Position numbers and translations under genes: made by a program. Source: Ornithoclostridium faecigallinarum (GTDB lineage Bacteria > Bacillota > Clostridia > Christensenellales > UBA3700). From it: a DNA stretch of 28,757 nt. Shown one piece after another: positions 1 to 7,456 of this stretch. The stretch is taken from the NCBI GenBank assembly GCA_018713665.1, contig DVOI01000071.1, positions 1 through 28,757 on the forward strand. The letters run 5' to 3'. The first letter of the stretch is position 1, and each line of letters begins with the position of its first letter. The notes beneath the pieces are model-generated. The model did no database searches. It saw only the letters and a list, made by a program, of their open reading frames with translations, and was not told where the DNA came from.

Positions 1-190
1 CGTCATCGCCGGCGGCCCCGTCAGAGCAGTCCTCGAGGTTGTGGGTATCAAGGATATCCGCACCAAGTCGATCGGCACCAACAATCCGATCAACTGCGTC
101 AAGGCGACAATCGACGCGCTCAAGCAATTGAGGACGGTCGAGCAGGTCGCGGCGCTTCGCGGCAAGACCGTAGAAGAGATCTTGGGCTGA
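1..190 (+). CDS. rpsE: 30S ribosomal protein S5, C-terminal part
   Basis: The window opens inside this gene. The readable frame begins at base 2 and gives 62 residues before a TGA at 188-190. The segment contains the S5 C-terminal pattern (AGGPVRAVLEVVGIKDI, then KSIGTNNPINCVKAT). S5 belongs to the small subunit and acts in decoding fidelity and mRNA unwinding. It is followed after 10 nt by rpmD, the usual spc-operon order. The start and N-terminal double-stranded-RNA-binding domain lie outside the window. Confidence 0.95.
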   Translation, partial: VIAGGPVRAVLEVVGIKDIRTKSIGTNNPINCVKATIDALKQLRTVEQVAALRGKTVEEILG

Positions 191-200
191 GGAGGACATC

Positions 201-383
201 ATGGACAAGCAAATCAAAGTTACCCTCGTCAAAAGCACGATCGGTTGCACCGCAAAGCAAAAGGCGACCGTCGAGGCTCTCGGACTCAAGAAGCTCGGCA
301 GCAGCAAAGTGCTCGCCGACAACGCCTGCACGAAGGGCATGATCAACATCGTCGCCCACCTCGTCAAGGTCGAAGAGGCATAA
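201..383 (+). CDS. rpmD: 50S ribosomal protein L30
   Basis: The 60-residue protein has the normal length of bacterial L30. It starts MDKQIKVTLVKSTIGC and carries the conserved stretch around LGLKKLGSSKVLADN, which matches the L30 ferredoxin-like fold. The start is supported by a GAGGAGG-type ribosome binding site just upstream (192-198). L30 sits on the large subunit near 5S rRNA. It lies between rpsE and rplO with gaps of 10-11 nt, so the three genes are co-transcribed. Base use matches the neighbours. Confidence 0.95.
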   Translation: MDKQIKVTLVKSTIGCTAKQKATVEALGLKKLGSSKVLADNACTKGMINIVAHLVKVEEA

Positions 384-394
384 GGAGTTAAACT

Positions 395-838
395 ATGAAA
401 CTTCACAACATGGCTCCGGCAGTCGGAGCAAAGAAAGAGGCCAGAAGGGTTGGCAGAGGCATCGGGTCCGGCATCGGCAAGACGTCGGGCAAGGGCCACA
501 AGGGCCAATGGGCGCGCAGCGGAGGCGGCGTAAGGCCGGGTTTCGAAGGCGGACAGATGCCCTTGACCAGACGCATCCCCAAGAGAGGCTTCAACAACGT
601 TTTCAAAAAGGAATATTCCATCGTCAACGTCGGACAGCTCGATGTGTTCGTCGACGGTACGGTGGTCGACGCGGAAGTGCTTGAAAAGGCGGGGATTCTC
701 GCCAAGGTCGAGCATTACGGCGTCAAGGTTCTCGGCGGCGGTCAGCTGACCAAAAAGCTCACCGTCAAGGCAGCCAAGTTCTCTCAATCGGCTAAGGACG
801 CCATCGTCAAAGCGGGCGGCAGCGCAGAGGAGATCTGA
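395..838 (+). CDS. rplO: 50S ribosomal protein L15
   Basis: The 147-residue protein has the basic, glycine-rich N-terminal extension of L15 (VGRGIGSGIGKTSGKGHKGQ, about residues 19-38), which threads into 23S rRNA. This is followed by the globular part containing PGFEGGQMPL and RIPKRGFNN. Length is normal for bacterial L15. An AGGAG site precedes the ATG. The stop is two bases before the secY ATG, so the two are probably translationally coupled. L15 is a late-assembling large-subunit protein. Confidence 0.96.
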   Translation: MKLHNMAPAVGAKKEARRVGRGIGSGIGKTSGKGHKGQWARSGGGVRPGFEGGQMPLTRRIPKRGFNNVFKKEYSIVNVGQLDVFVDGTVVDAEVLEKAGILAKVEHYGVKVLGGGQLTKKLTVKAAKFSQSAKDAIVKAGGSAEEI

Positions 839-840
839 TC

Positions 841-2136
841 ATGTGGCAAACAATCAAAAACGCTTTCGGAGACAAAAGCATCCGCAACAAAATATTCTTT
901 ACGCTCGCAATCTTGCTGGTGTACAGGATAGGCTGCTACATCCCCGTTCCCGGTCTTGATTTCGCGGCGGTTTCCGCGGCGATTAACGGCGACGGAGGCA
1001 ACACGCTGCTCCAAGTCATCAACGTGGTGACGGGCGGCTCTCTCGGAAACGGTACGTTGTTTGCACTCGGCATACTGCCGTTCATCAACAGCTTCATCAT
1101 CATGCAGTTGTTGACACTGATCATTCCCCCGCTCGAAAGGCTCTCCAAGGAGGGCGAAGAGGGCAGGGCGAAGGTGACTCAGATCACCAGATACGTCGCC
1201 ATTTTGCTCGGCATCGTGCAGGGCATCGGCATCGTCGTGACCTATCACAACTCGGGCGCTATCGAGCCCACGCTCGGCAGCGAAGCCGTCAGCGGCGCGA
1301 TCATCATCGTGCTCATGACCGCAGGTTCCACTCTCGTCATGTGGCTTTCGGAGCGCATCACCGAGAAGGGTATCGGCAACGGCTCTTCGATGATTATCTT
1401 CATCGGTATCATCTCGTCGTTTGCGACCTCTTTGATCGGCGCGTTCTCGACGCTCGGACAGGAGCCCAACAACATTTGGTACATCCTCGGCTATCTGCTC
1501 GTCGTGGTGCTGCTCTTCCTCTTCATCGTGTTCATCGACGGGGCGGAGCGCCGCATCAAGGTCAACTACGCCAAGCAGGTCAAGGGCAACAAGATGTACG
1601 GCGGTCAATCGACCTACATTCCGATGAAGGTCAACGGCAGCGGCGTCATGCCCATCATCTTCGCTTCGGCGTTCATGGTGTTCCCGCAGATGATATTGTC
1701 CTTCGTACCGCAGGACAACGGCGTCGTGACGTTCTATCTGCAACATCTCGGCCCCGGCACACCGGTGTACTACATCGTGATGTTCCTGCTGATCATCTTC
1801 TTCGCATACTTCTATGCGCAGATACAGTTCAACCCGGTCGACGTTGCGCGCAACCTGCAGCAATACGGCGGCGTCATTCAGGGTGTGAGGAGCGGCAAGC
1901 CGACCAGCGAGTATCTCGCAAAGATCAATCACAGGATTACGCTTTTCGGCGCGTTGTTCCTGTCGATAGTCGCGATTGTACCGACATTCCTGTTCAACCT
2001 GCTCGGAAGTCCGATCGGCATGACCAATGCGTTCAGCGCCACGGGTATGTTGATTATCGTCAGCGTCGCGCTCGAGCTCGACAAACAGCTCGAATCGCAG
2101 ATCATGATGAGGCACTACAAAGGCTTCCTCAAATAA
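841..2136 (+). CDS. secY: Protein translocase subunit SecY
   Basis: The 431-residue polytopic membrane protein forms the channel of the Sec translocon and works with SecE, SecG and SecA to export or insert proteins. About ten hydrophobic segments are visible. The N-terminus runs IRNKIFFTLAILLVYRIGCY into the plug region, and the cytosolic loops hold typical SecY stretches such as ERITEKGIGNGSSMIIF and FNPVDVARNLQQYGG. Length is normal. It begins two bases after rplO and ends four bases before adk, which is standard for the spc operon of Bacillota. Confidence 0.97.
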   Translation: MWQTIKNAFGDKSIRNKIFFTLAILLVYRIGCYIPVPGLDFAAVSAAINGDGGNTLLQVINVVTGGSLGNGTLFALGILPFINSFIIMQLLTLIIPPLERLSKEGEEGRAKVTQITRYVAILLGIVQGIGIVVTYHNSGAIEPTLGSEAVSGAIIIVLMTAGSTLVMWLSERITEKGIGNGSSMIIFIGIISSFATSLIGAFSTLGQEPNNIWYILGYLLVVVLLFLFIVFIDGAERRIKVNYAKQVKGNKMYGGQSTYIPMKVNGSGVMPIIFASAFMVFPQMILSFVPQDNGVVTFYLQHLGPGTPVYYIVMFLLIIFFAYFYAQIQFNPVDVARNLQQYGGVIQGVRSGKPTSEYLAKINHRITLFGALFLSIVAIVPTFLFNLLGSPIGMTNAFSATGMLIIVSVALELDKQLESQIMMRHYKGFLK

Positions 2137-2140
2137 GGCG

Positions 2141-2758
2141 ATGAAAGGGATAGTTTTATTGGGTGCGCCCGGCGCAGGCAAGGGCACACAGGCAAAATTG
2201 ATAGCAAGCAGGCATGCTCTCCCGCACATTTCGACGGGAGACATCCTGCGAGCAAACATAAAAGGCGGCACCGAGCTCGGCAAGCTTGCGAAGAGCTATA
2301 TCGACGCGGGCAAGCTCGTTCCGGACGAAGTTGTCGTCGCGATTGTCAAAGATCGTCTCGCTCAGCCCGATTGCAAAGAGGGATTTTTGCTCGACGGTTT
2401 TCCGAGGACGGTCGCTCAGGCGGAGGCTTTGAGCGAGTTTGCGACGGTGACCCACGCGATTGACATCGAGGTCGACGCAGACGAAGTGGTCGGGCGCATT
2501 GCAGGCAGGCGCATGTGCGCGTGCGGCGAGAGCTATCACGTCTCCACTCATCCGTCGCCGGTGTGCGACAAGTGCGGCGGCGCGCTCTATCAGCGCGACG
2601 ACGACAAGGAAGAGACGGTCGCGGCGAGACTCAAGGTCTATGCCGAACAGACTGCTCCGCTCATCGACTATTACGCCGCAAAGGGCGTCTTGCGTTCGGT
2701 GGACGGGATGAAGAGCGTCGACGAGGTCTTCGCGGAGATAGAGAAGGTGCTTGCCTGA
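2141..2758 (+). CDS. adk: Adenylate kinase with a shortened zinc-type LID
   Basis: The 205-residue enzyme interconverts ATP + AMP and 2 ADP in the cytoplasm. The P-loop GAPGAGKGT is at residues 8-16, the AMP-site motif DGFPRT at 85-90 and the RLKVYAEQTAPL segment follows the LID. The LID holds four cysteines (C126, C128, C142, C145), as in zinc-containing Gram-positive adenylate kinases. The first pair is spaced CxC instead of the usual CxxC, and the loop between pairs is also short, so the protein is about ten residues shorter than usual. Its stop overlaps the map start (TGATG). Confidence 0.95.
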   Translation: MKGIVLLGAPGAGKGTQAKLIASRHALPHISTGDILRANIKGGTELGKLAKSYIDAGKLVPDEVVVAIVKDRLAQPDCKEGFLLDGFPRTVAQAEALSEFATVTHAIDIEVDADEVVGRIAGRRMCACGESYHVSTHPSPVCDKCGGALYQRDDDKEETVAARLKVYAEQTAPLIDYYAAKGVLRSVDGMKSVDEVFAEIEKVLA

Positions 2759-3504
2759 TGGTCACGATCAAGACGGCGGAAGAGATAGCGTTGATGCGCA
2801 AGGCGAATCAAATCGTTCGCGACACGTTGTCTTTGGTCGAGGAGAAGATCAAGGCAGGCATGACGACCGCGCAGGTGGACAGGATTGTATTCGATTACAT
2901 CACCAAGTGCGGCGCGGTTCCGTCCTTTCTCGGCTATGAGGGCTACCCGGCGTCGGCATGCGTGTCGATAGACGACGAGGTCGTCCACGGCATCCCCGAC
3001 GCGGCGAGGCGCATCGAAGAGGGACAGATTGTCAGCGTGGACGTCGGCAGCATCTACAAGGGCTACAACGGAGACGCGGCGCGCACATTCGCAATAGGCG
3101 AGATAAGCGCCGAGAAGAGGCGATTGATCGACGTGACCAAGCAGAGCTTTTTCGAGGGCGTCAAGGTGCTCAAAGCCGGCGTGAGATTGGGCGATTTGGG
3201 GCATGCGATTCAAAGCTATGTCGAATCCAACGGGTTTTCGGTGGTCAGGGCGCTGTGCGGACACGGCATCGGCACCGATATGCACGAAGATCCCGAGGTG
3301 CTCAATTTCGGCAAGCCGGGACACGGACTCAGGCTCAAGGCGGGCATGACGATTGCGATAGAGCCGATGGTCAATGCCGGCACCTATCAGGTGTATATGC
3401 TGGACAACGGCTGGACGGTGGTGACCGCCGACGGCAGACCGTCCGCTCATTACGAGAATACGGTCGCAATCACCGAAGACGGCGTGGAGATACTCTCGCT
3501 ATGA
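2758..3504 (+). CDS. map: Methionine aminopeptidase, type I
   Basis: The 248-residue enzyme removes the initiator methionine from new proteins. The start is the ATG at 2758-2760, which overlaps the adk stop by one base; longer versions of the frame run into adk and are not credible. Conserved metal-binding surroundings are visible: VDVGSIYKGYNGDAART (two Asp), CGHGIG (His), IEPMVNAG (Glu) and HYENTVAITEDG (Glu). Length fits the short type Ia form without an N-terminal zinc extension. The stop overlaps the next start (ATGA). Confidence 0.96.
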   Translation: MVTIKTAEEIALMRKANQIVRDTLSLVEEKIKAGMTTAQVDRIVFDYITKCGAVPSFLGYEGYPASACVSIDDEVVHGIPDAARRIEEGQIVSVDVGSIYKGYNGDAARTFAIGEISAEKRRLIDVTKQSFFEGVKVLKAGVRLGDLGHAIQSYVESNGFSVVRALCGHGIGTDMHEDPEVLNFGKPGHGLRLKAGMTIAIEPMVNAGTYQVYMLDNGWTVVTADGRPSAHYENTVAITEDGVEILSL

Positions 3505-3764
3505 AGAAGTCCAACCAGAGGCTCGAGGTCGGCGACGTCGCCGTATCGAGGGCGGGGCACGACGCAGGCAGATACTATTTGGTCGTTGCGGAGACGGGCG
3601 AAGATTTCGTCTTGGTATGCGACGGCAGGTATCGCAAGACGGACGACCCCAAGGTCAAGAGGCGCAAGCATCTCGTCTTTGTCGCGAAGGCAGGGGCGGA
3701 CATCGGAGCGGATGACAAGGCGATAGCCGCCGCGCTCCGACAATACAGCTCATCGGAGGAGTAA
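3501..3764 (+). CDS. KOW-domain RNA-binding protein (L14e/L6e-like)
   Basis: An 87-residue basic protein. Its centre is a KOW-type motif (LEVGDVAVSRAGHDAGRYYL, residues 8-27) followed by VVAETGEDFVLVCDGRYRKTDDPKVKRRKH. Small KOW proteins of this kind are typically encoded between map and infA in Clostridia and are annotated as RNA-binding or ribosomal-protein-L14e/L6e-like; their exact role is not settled. It overlaps map by four bases and infA by one base, so it is translated as part of the operon. The function is inferred from the motif and context. Confidence 0.85.
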   Translation: MKKSNQRLEVGDVAVSRAGHDAGRYYLVVAETGEDFVLVCDGRYRKTDDPKVKRRKHLVFVAKAGADIGADDKAIAAALRQYSSSEE

Positions 3765-3985
3765 TGTCAAAGGAAGACTTGATCGAAGCAGAGGGAGCGG
3801 TCATAGAGGTGCTCCCGAACACCAGGTTCCGGATAAGGCTGACCAACGGTCACGAGATTATCGCCTATCTGTCCGGCAAACTTCGCAAGAACTACATAAA
3901 GATCCTCGAAGGGGACACCGTGAGGGTCGAAATCAGCCCGTACGATCTTACCAAAGGCAGGATTGTGTGGCGCAACAAGAATTGA
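3764..3985 (+). CDS. infA: Translation initiation factor IF-1
   Basis: The 73-residue protein is a single S1-like OB fold that binds the A site of the 30S subunit during initiation. Diagnostic stretches are EAEGAVIEVLPNTRFRIRL, NGHEIIAYLSGKLRKNYIKI and the C-terminal VEISPYDLTKGRIVWR. Length is typical. The ATG shares one base with the stop of the KOW gene and a GGAGG site lies within the end of that gene. The rpmJ gene follows after 21 nt, as in most Bacillota. Confidence 0.97.
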   Translation: MSKEDLIEAEGAVIEVLPNTRFRIRLTNGHEIIAYLSGKLRKNYIKILEGDTVRVEISPYDLTKGRIVWRNKN

Positions 3986-4006
3986 TAACAACTCGGAGGA
4001 ACAAAA

Positions 4007-4123
4007 ATGAAAGTCAGACCTTCTGTAAAACCCATTTGCGACAAGTGCAGGGTCATCAAGAGAGACGGCAAAGTGATGGTCATCTGCTCCAAGTACAAAA
4101 AGCATAAGCAGAGACAGGGCTAA
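4007..4123 (+). CDS. rpmJ: 50S ribosomal protein L36 (zinc-binding form)
   Basis: A 38-residue protein starts MKVRPSVKPICDKC and ends KYKKHKQRQG. The zinc ligands C11, C14, C27 and H32 are all present, so this is the C+ form that needs zinc. It binds 23S rRNA in the large subunit. A CGGAGG site (3994-3999) sits 7 nt before the ATG. It is the last gene before the internal promoter of the alpha operon. Confidence 0.95.
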   Translation: MKVRPSVKPICDKCRVIKRDGKVMVICSKYKKHKQRQG

Positions 4124-4141
4124 AAAACAGCTCTCATTTGG

Positions 4142-4170
4142 TTGCCATTATGTCGCAAATGTGATATAAT
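4142..4170 (+). promoter_or_regulatory. Internal extended -10 promoter ahead of rpsM
   Basis: TTGCCA (4142-4147) and TATAAT (4165-4170) are separated by 17 bp, with a TGn extension at 4162-4164. This is a strong predicted sigma-A promoter lying 19 nt after rpmJ. No convincing terminator lies between rpmJ and the promoter, so read-through from the spc part is probably also possible. It would let the alpha operon be expressed separately. Confidence 0.85.
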
Positions 4171-4176
4171 GCACAA

Positions 4177-4287
4177 GCTAAAAGTCTATTACACGAGAGG
4201 GAGCGGCTGGACAGGCGGCCTCATTCTACCTACTACGGGCAGTCTGTTTTCCCGGATCGTCTAATAAAAAACATCGGAGGTATATCA
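4177..4287 (+). promoter_or_regulatory. 5' leader of the alpha operon, possible ribosomal-protein control element
   Basis: Transcription from the promoter above would give an untranslated leader of about 110 nt before rpsM. It contains inverted stretches, for example CGGG at about 4229 with CCCG at about 4252 around a U-rich loop, and a GC-rich stretch in 4198-4222. The last bases carry the CGGAGG ribosome binding site. In other bacteria an S4-binding leader controls this operon, and S4 is encoded here. A matching S4 fold could not be assigned by eye, so the regulatory role is a guess. Confidence 0.35.
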
Positions 4288-4656
4288 ATGGCTCGTATTG
4301 CCGGCGTGGATTTACCGCGCGAAAAGAGAGTGGAAATCGGTCTCACCTATATCTATGGTATAGGCAGGGTCACTTCCAACAAGATCCTTGCGGCTACCGG
4401 GATCGATCCGGACACCCGCGTCAGAGATCTTACGGAAGACCAGGTAGGAAAGATCCGTGAGTACATCGACCACAACCTGAGCGTCGAAGGCGATCTCAAG
4501 AGAGAGGTCAAGCTCAACATCAAGAGATTGACCGAGATCGGATGCTACAGAGGCATCAGACACCGCAAGGGACTGCCCGTCAGAGGACAGAACACCAAGC
4601 AGAACGCTCGCACAAGAAAAGGACCGAAAAAGACGGTCAGCCGCAAAAAGAAGTAA
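4288..4656 (+). CDS. rpsM: 30S ribosomal protein S13
   Basis: The 122-residue protein begins MARIAGVDLPREKRVEIGLT and has the helix-two-turns-helix region YIYGIGRVTSNKIL. The basic C-terminal tail (RHRKGLPVRGQNTKQNARTR) reaches the tRNAs in the P site. Length is normal. It is the first gene after the internal promoter and leader and is preceded by CGGAGG. S13 forms intersubunit bridges at the head of the 30S subunit. rpsK follows after 12 nt. Confidence 0.97.
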   Translation: MARIAGVDLPREKRVEIGLTYIYGIGRVTSNKILAATGIDPDTRVRDLTEDQVGKIREYIDHNLSVEGDLKREVKLNIKRLTEIGCYRGIRHRKGLPVRGQNTKQNARTRKGPKKTVSRKKK

Positions 4657-4668
4657 GGAGCATAGGTT

Positions 4669-5067
4669 ATGGCAGTCAAGAAAAACGTTACGACAAAGAA
4701 GCGCAATGTCAACAAGCGTCGTGTCGAGAACGGAGCGGCGCATATCCACGCTTCTTTCAACAACACGATCGTTACGATTACCGATCTGCAGGGCAACGCC
4801 ATCAGTTGGTCCAGCAGCGGCAAACTCAAATTGAGAGGCTCCAAAAAGTCCACCGCGTTTGCGGCGCAGCTCGTGTCCGAGGACGCGGCGAAGGTCGCCT
4901 ACGACAGCGGTTTGAGGACTGTGGAAGTCTATGTCAAAGGCCCCGGCGCAGGACGCGAGTCCGCAATCAGAGCGCTCGAGGCAGTGGGACTCAAGGTCAC
5001 GCTCATCAAAGACGTGTCCCCCATCCCCCACAACGGATGCCGTCCGCCCAAGCGCAGAAGGCTTTGA
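4669..5067 (+). CDS. rpsK: 30S ribosomal protein S11
   Basis: The 132-residue platform protein of the small subunit contacts the mRNA exit region. Conserved stretches include AAHIHASFNNTIVTITDLQG, SSGKLKLRGSKKSTAFAAQ and the C-terminal VSPIPHNGCRPPKRRRL. Length is typical, with a basic N-terminal tail. It has an AGGAG site at 4655-4659 and lies 12 nt after rpsM and 14 nt before rpsD. Confidence 0.97.
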   Translation: MAVKKNVTTKKRNVNKRRVENGAAHIHASFNNTIVTITDLQGNAISWSSSGKLKLRGSKKSTAFAAQLVSEDAAKVAYDSGLRTVEVYVKGPGAGRESAIRALEAVGLKVTLIKDVSPIPHNGCRPPKRRRL

Positions 5068-5081
5068 TCGGGAGGTAATAT

Positions 5082-5681
5082 ATGGCAAGATACAGAGGAC
5101 CAGTCGTCAAGAGATGCAGGGCTTTGGGCATTACTCCCGCGGAGCTGGGACAGAGCAAGACGTCCAACAGGTTCACCAAGGAGACCAAGGTGTCGCGCAA
5201 GAAGGCGAGCGACTACTCGATGCAGCTCAAAGAGAAGCAAAAGGTCAAATTCATCTACGGAGTTTTGGAGAAGCAGTTCAGACTCTACTACGAAAAGGCT
5301 TCCAGACAGCGCGGCGTCACCGGCGAGAACATGCTCATCCTGCTCGAGAGCAGGCTTGACAACGTCGTGTACCGCATGTCAATCGGCAAGACCAGAGGAC
5401 AGGCGAGACAGCTTGTCAATCACGGCTTGATCACTGTCAACGGCAAGCGCGTCAACATCCCCTCCTACCTCGTGAAGAAGGGCGATGTCATCGCGGTCAA
5501 GGACAACAAGAAGGACAAAAAGGTGTTCGAGTACCTCAAGGCGAGCAAGTCTTTGGGACTTCCCAAGTGGCTCGAATTCGACAACGAGACGTTGACCGGC
5601 AAGGTCGTCGAGCTCCCGAAGAGAGAGGACATCGATCCGAGCATCGCAGAGCACCTCATCGTCGAGTTGTATTCCAAGTAA
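5082..5681 (+). CDS. rpsD: 30S ribosomal protein S4
   Basis: The 199-residue protein binds 16S rRNA early in assembly and in many bacteria represses its own operon. An S4 RNA-binding domain is visible in the middle (ESRLDNVVYRMSIGKTRGQA, then VNGKRVNIPSYLVKKGDVI). The N-terminal region lacks a zinc-finger cysteine cluster, so it is the C- form. Unlike in Bacillus subtilis, where rpsD stands alone, the gene is inside the alpha operon here, between rpsK and rpoA. A GGGAGG site precedes the ATG. Confidence 0.97.
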   Translation: MARYRGPVVKRCRALGITPAELGQSKTSNRFTKETKVSRKKASDYSMQLKEKQKVKFIYGVLEKQFRLYYEKASRQRGVTGENMLILLESRLDNVVYRMSIGKTRGQARQLVNHGLITVNGKRVNIPSYLVKKGDVIAVKDNKKDKKVFEYLKASKSLGLPKWLEFDNETLTGKVVELPKREDIDPSIAEHLIVELYSK

Positions 5682-5707
5682 CGGCACGGTCGTTCAGGAG
5701 GTAGATA

Positions 5708-6661
5708 ATGATAGAGATTCAAAAGCCCAGAATCGAATGTGTGGACGTGGTCGACGGCAGAGAGATGAAGTTCGTCGTCGAGCCGCTCGAGCGCGGATTC
5801 GGCACGACCATCGGCAATGCGCTTCGCAGGATTTTGCTCAGCGCGCTGCCCGGTGCGGCTCCCGTCAGCATCAAGATCGAAGGCGTAAGGCATGAATTCA
5901 GTTCCATCCCCGGCATCAAGGAAGATGTGACCGAAATCATCCTCAACATCAAAGGACTTGCGGTCAAGGCGCACAGCGATTCGTTGGAGTTCAGACAGGT
6001 CGCCAAGCTGCGCAAGAGCACCGCGGGCGTCGTCACCGCCGCGGATATCGAGCACAGTTCGGAGATCGAAATACTCAATCCTGACATGTATATCTGCACG
6101 CTTGACGAAGGCGCCGTCCTCAACATGGACATCACGATCGGCAACGGCAGAGGTTATGTTCCGGCTGCCGCCAACAAGGACGAGACCCAGCCCATCGGCT
6201 ATATCCCGATTGACTCCATCTTCACCCCGGTGGAGAGTGCGAGCTACACGGTCGAGAGCACCAGGCTCGGTCAAAACATCAACTACGACAAGCTGACCGT
6301 CAACGTGTCCACCAATGGCACGTCTACGCCGCGCGAGGTGATCTCGCTCGCGGCAAAGATTCTCGAGGATCACATCTCGCTGTTCGTCAACCTCGTCGAC
6401 ACGATGAAGGACAGAGAGATCTTGATCAGCCAGGATGACGAGAAAGCTCACAAAAAGCTCGAAATGAGCATTGAGGACTTGGACCTTTCCGTCCGTTCCT
6501 ACAATTGCTTGAAGAGAGCGGGAATACACACGGTGCAGGATTTGACCAAGAAGACGGAAGAGGAGATGCTCAAGGTGCGCAACCTCGGCAAGAAGTCCCT
6601 CGATGAAGTCATCAAGAAGATCAGAGATCTCGGATTCGACCTGCGCAGCAAAGACGAATAA
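5708..6661 (+). CDS. rpoA: DNA-directed RNA polymerase subunit alpha
   Basis: The 317-residue protein dimerises to nucleate RNA polymerase. The N-terminal domain has FVVEPLERGFGTTIGNALRR and SSIPGIKEDVTEIILNIKG. The C-terminal domain, which binds UP elements and activators, starts near residue 256 (DLDLSVRSYNCLKRAGIHTV, then KVRNLGKKSLDEVI). Length is typical for Bacillota. CAGGAGG stands before the ATG and rplQ follows after 11 nt. Confidence 0.98.
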   Translation: MIEIQKPRIECVDVVDGREMKFVVEPLERGFGTTIGNALRRILLSALPGAAPVSIKIEGVRHEFSSIPGIKEDVTEIILNIKGLAVKAHSDSLEFRQVAKLRKSTAGVVTAADIEHSSEIEILNPDMYICTLDEGAVLNMDITIGNGRGYVPAAANKDETQPIGYIPIDSIFTPVESASYTVESTRLGQNINYDKLTVNVSTNGTSTPREVISLAAKILEDHISLFVNLVDTMKDREILISQDDEKAHKKLEMSIEDLDLSVRSYNCLKRAGIHTVQDLTKKTEEEMLKVRNLGKKSLDEVIKKIRDLGFDLRSKDE

Positions 6662-6672
6662 AGGAGGCTATC

Positions 6673-7188
6673 ATGAAAAAATTGGGCAGGACCGCCGAAC
6701 AGAGAATGGCCATGATTCGTACGCAGGCTTCCGAGTTGCTTTGGAACGGCCGTCTCGAGACCACCGTCGACAGAGCCAAAGAGGTGAGCAGATTCGCCGA
6801 GAAGATGCTTACCCTCGCGATCAACTCGTACGAAGACACCAGGACTGTTCAAAAGGAGAAGGTCCAAAAGGACAAAGACAAAGAGGAGAAGGTCGTCGTC
6901 GACGTCGTTGTCGACGGACCCGTCAAGCTCGCCGCAAGGCGCGCAATCATGGCGAACCTTCGCGACCTCAAACCTCTCAAGAACGAAAAGGAGAGCAAGG
7001 GCGACTACAACGCTCGTCTGAGAGCCGTCAAGCATCCCCTCGTGGAGAAGCTGTTCAGAGAGTACGCTCCCTTCTACGCCGATCGTGCGGCAAAGAGCGG
7101 TCAAAAGGGCGGATACACCCGTGTGATCAAGCTCGGCCAAAGACGCGGCGACGGTGCGGAAGTCGCGATTGTCGAACTCGTCAAGTAA
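6673..7188 (+). CDS. rplQ: 50S ribosomal protein L17 with charged insertions
   Basis: L17 lies near the polypeptide exit tunnel. The N-terminus (KLGRTAEQRMAMIRTQASEL) and C-terminus (GGYTRVIKLGQRRGDGAEVA) match the family. At 171 residues it is longer than usual (roughly 113-130). The extra sequence is a Lys/Glu/Asp/Val-rich segment at about residues 54-84 and a second stretch near 96-118. The frame is open throughout and base use matches the neighbours, so this is an expansion and not an error. It is the last gene of the operon. Confidence 0.95.
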   Translation: MKKLGRTAEQRMAMIRTQASELLWNGRLETTVDRAKEVSRFAEKMLTLAINSYEDTRTVQKEKVQKDKDKEEKVVVDVVVDGPVKLAARRAIMANLRDLKPLKNEKESKGDYNARLRAVKHPLVEKLFREYAPFYADRAAKSGQKGGYTRVIKLGQRRGDGAEVAIVELVK

Positions 7189-7207
7189 GTACAAAAAGAC
7201 GCAAAAG

Positions 7208-7233
7208 GACGCGCGAGATTGCGCGTCTTTTTT
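7208..7233 (+). terminator. Rho-independent terminator of the alpha operon
   Basis: GACGCGC (7208-7214) pairs with GCGCGTC (7221-7227) around a six-base loop and is followed by six T (7228-7233). It lies 19 nt after the rplQ stop. Confidence 0.93.
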
Positions 7234-7456
7234 GTTGCGAAAAACCGGCGCGGAACAGAAAAGCCTCGTGGAGGCGGCAGAGTTGAATATCTACGCTTTA
7301 TCCGTATATCAAAATCAAAACGTCAAGTTGCATTATATTGACAAGGTTGCGCTTCGCATCGCGCGGAACCGCGCTTCCCGTGCGATACAGTAATGCGGCT
7401 GTCAAATGACCGCGCTTGTAGCAGATAAAAAAGAAATACTAACAACCGGCGTAGAA

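Noticed and set aside
784..2283. A 499-residue open frame on the minus strand opposite secY, and similar long frames opposite clpC, cysE and ppx
   Set aside because: They mirror real genes on the plus strand, a common effect of GC-rich codon use. They have no ribosome binding sites, and their composition (runs of His, Asp, Arg, Glu) fits no family.
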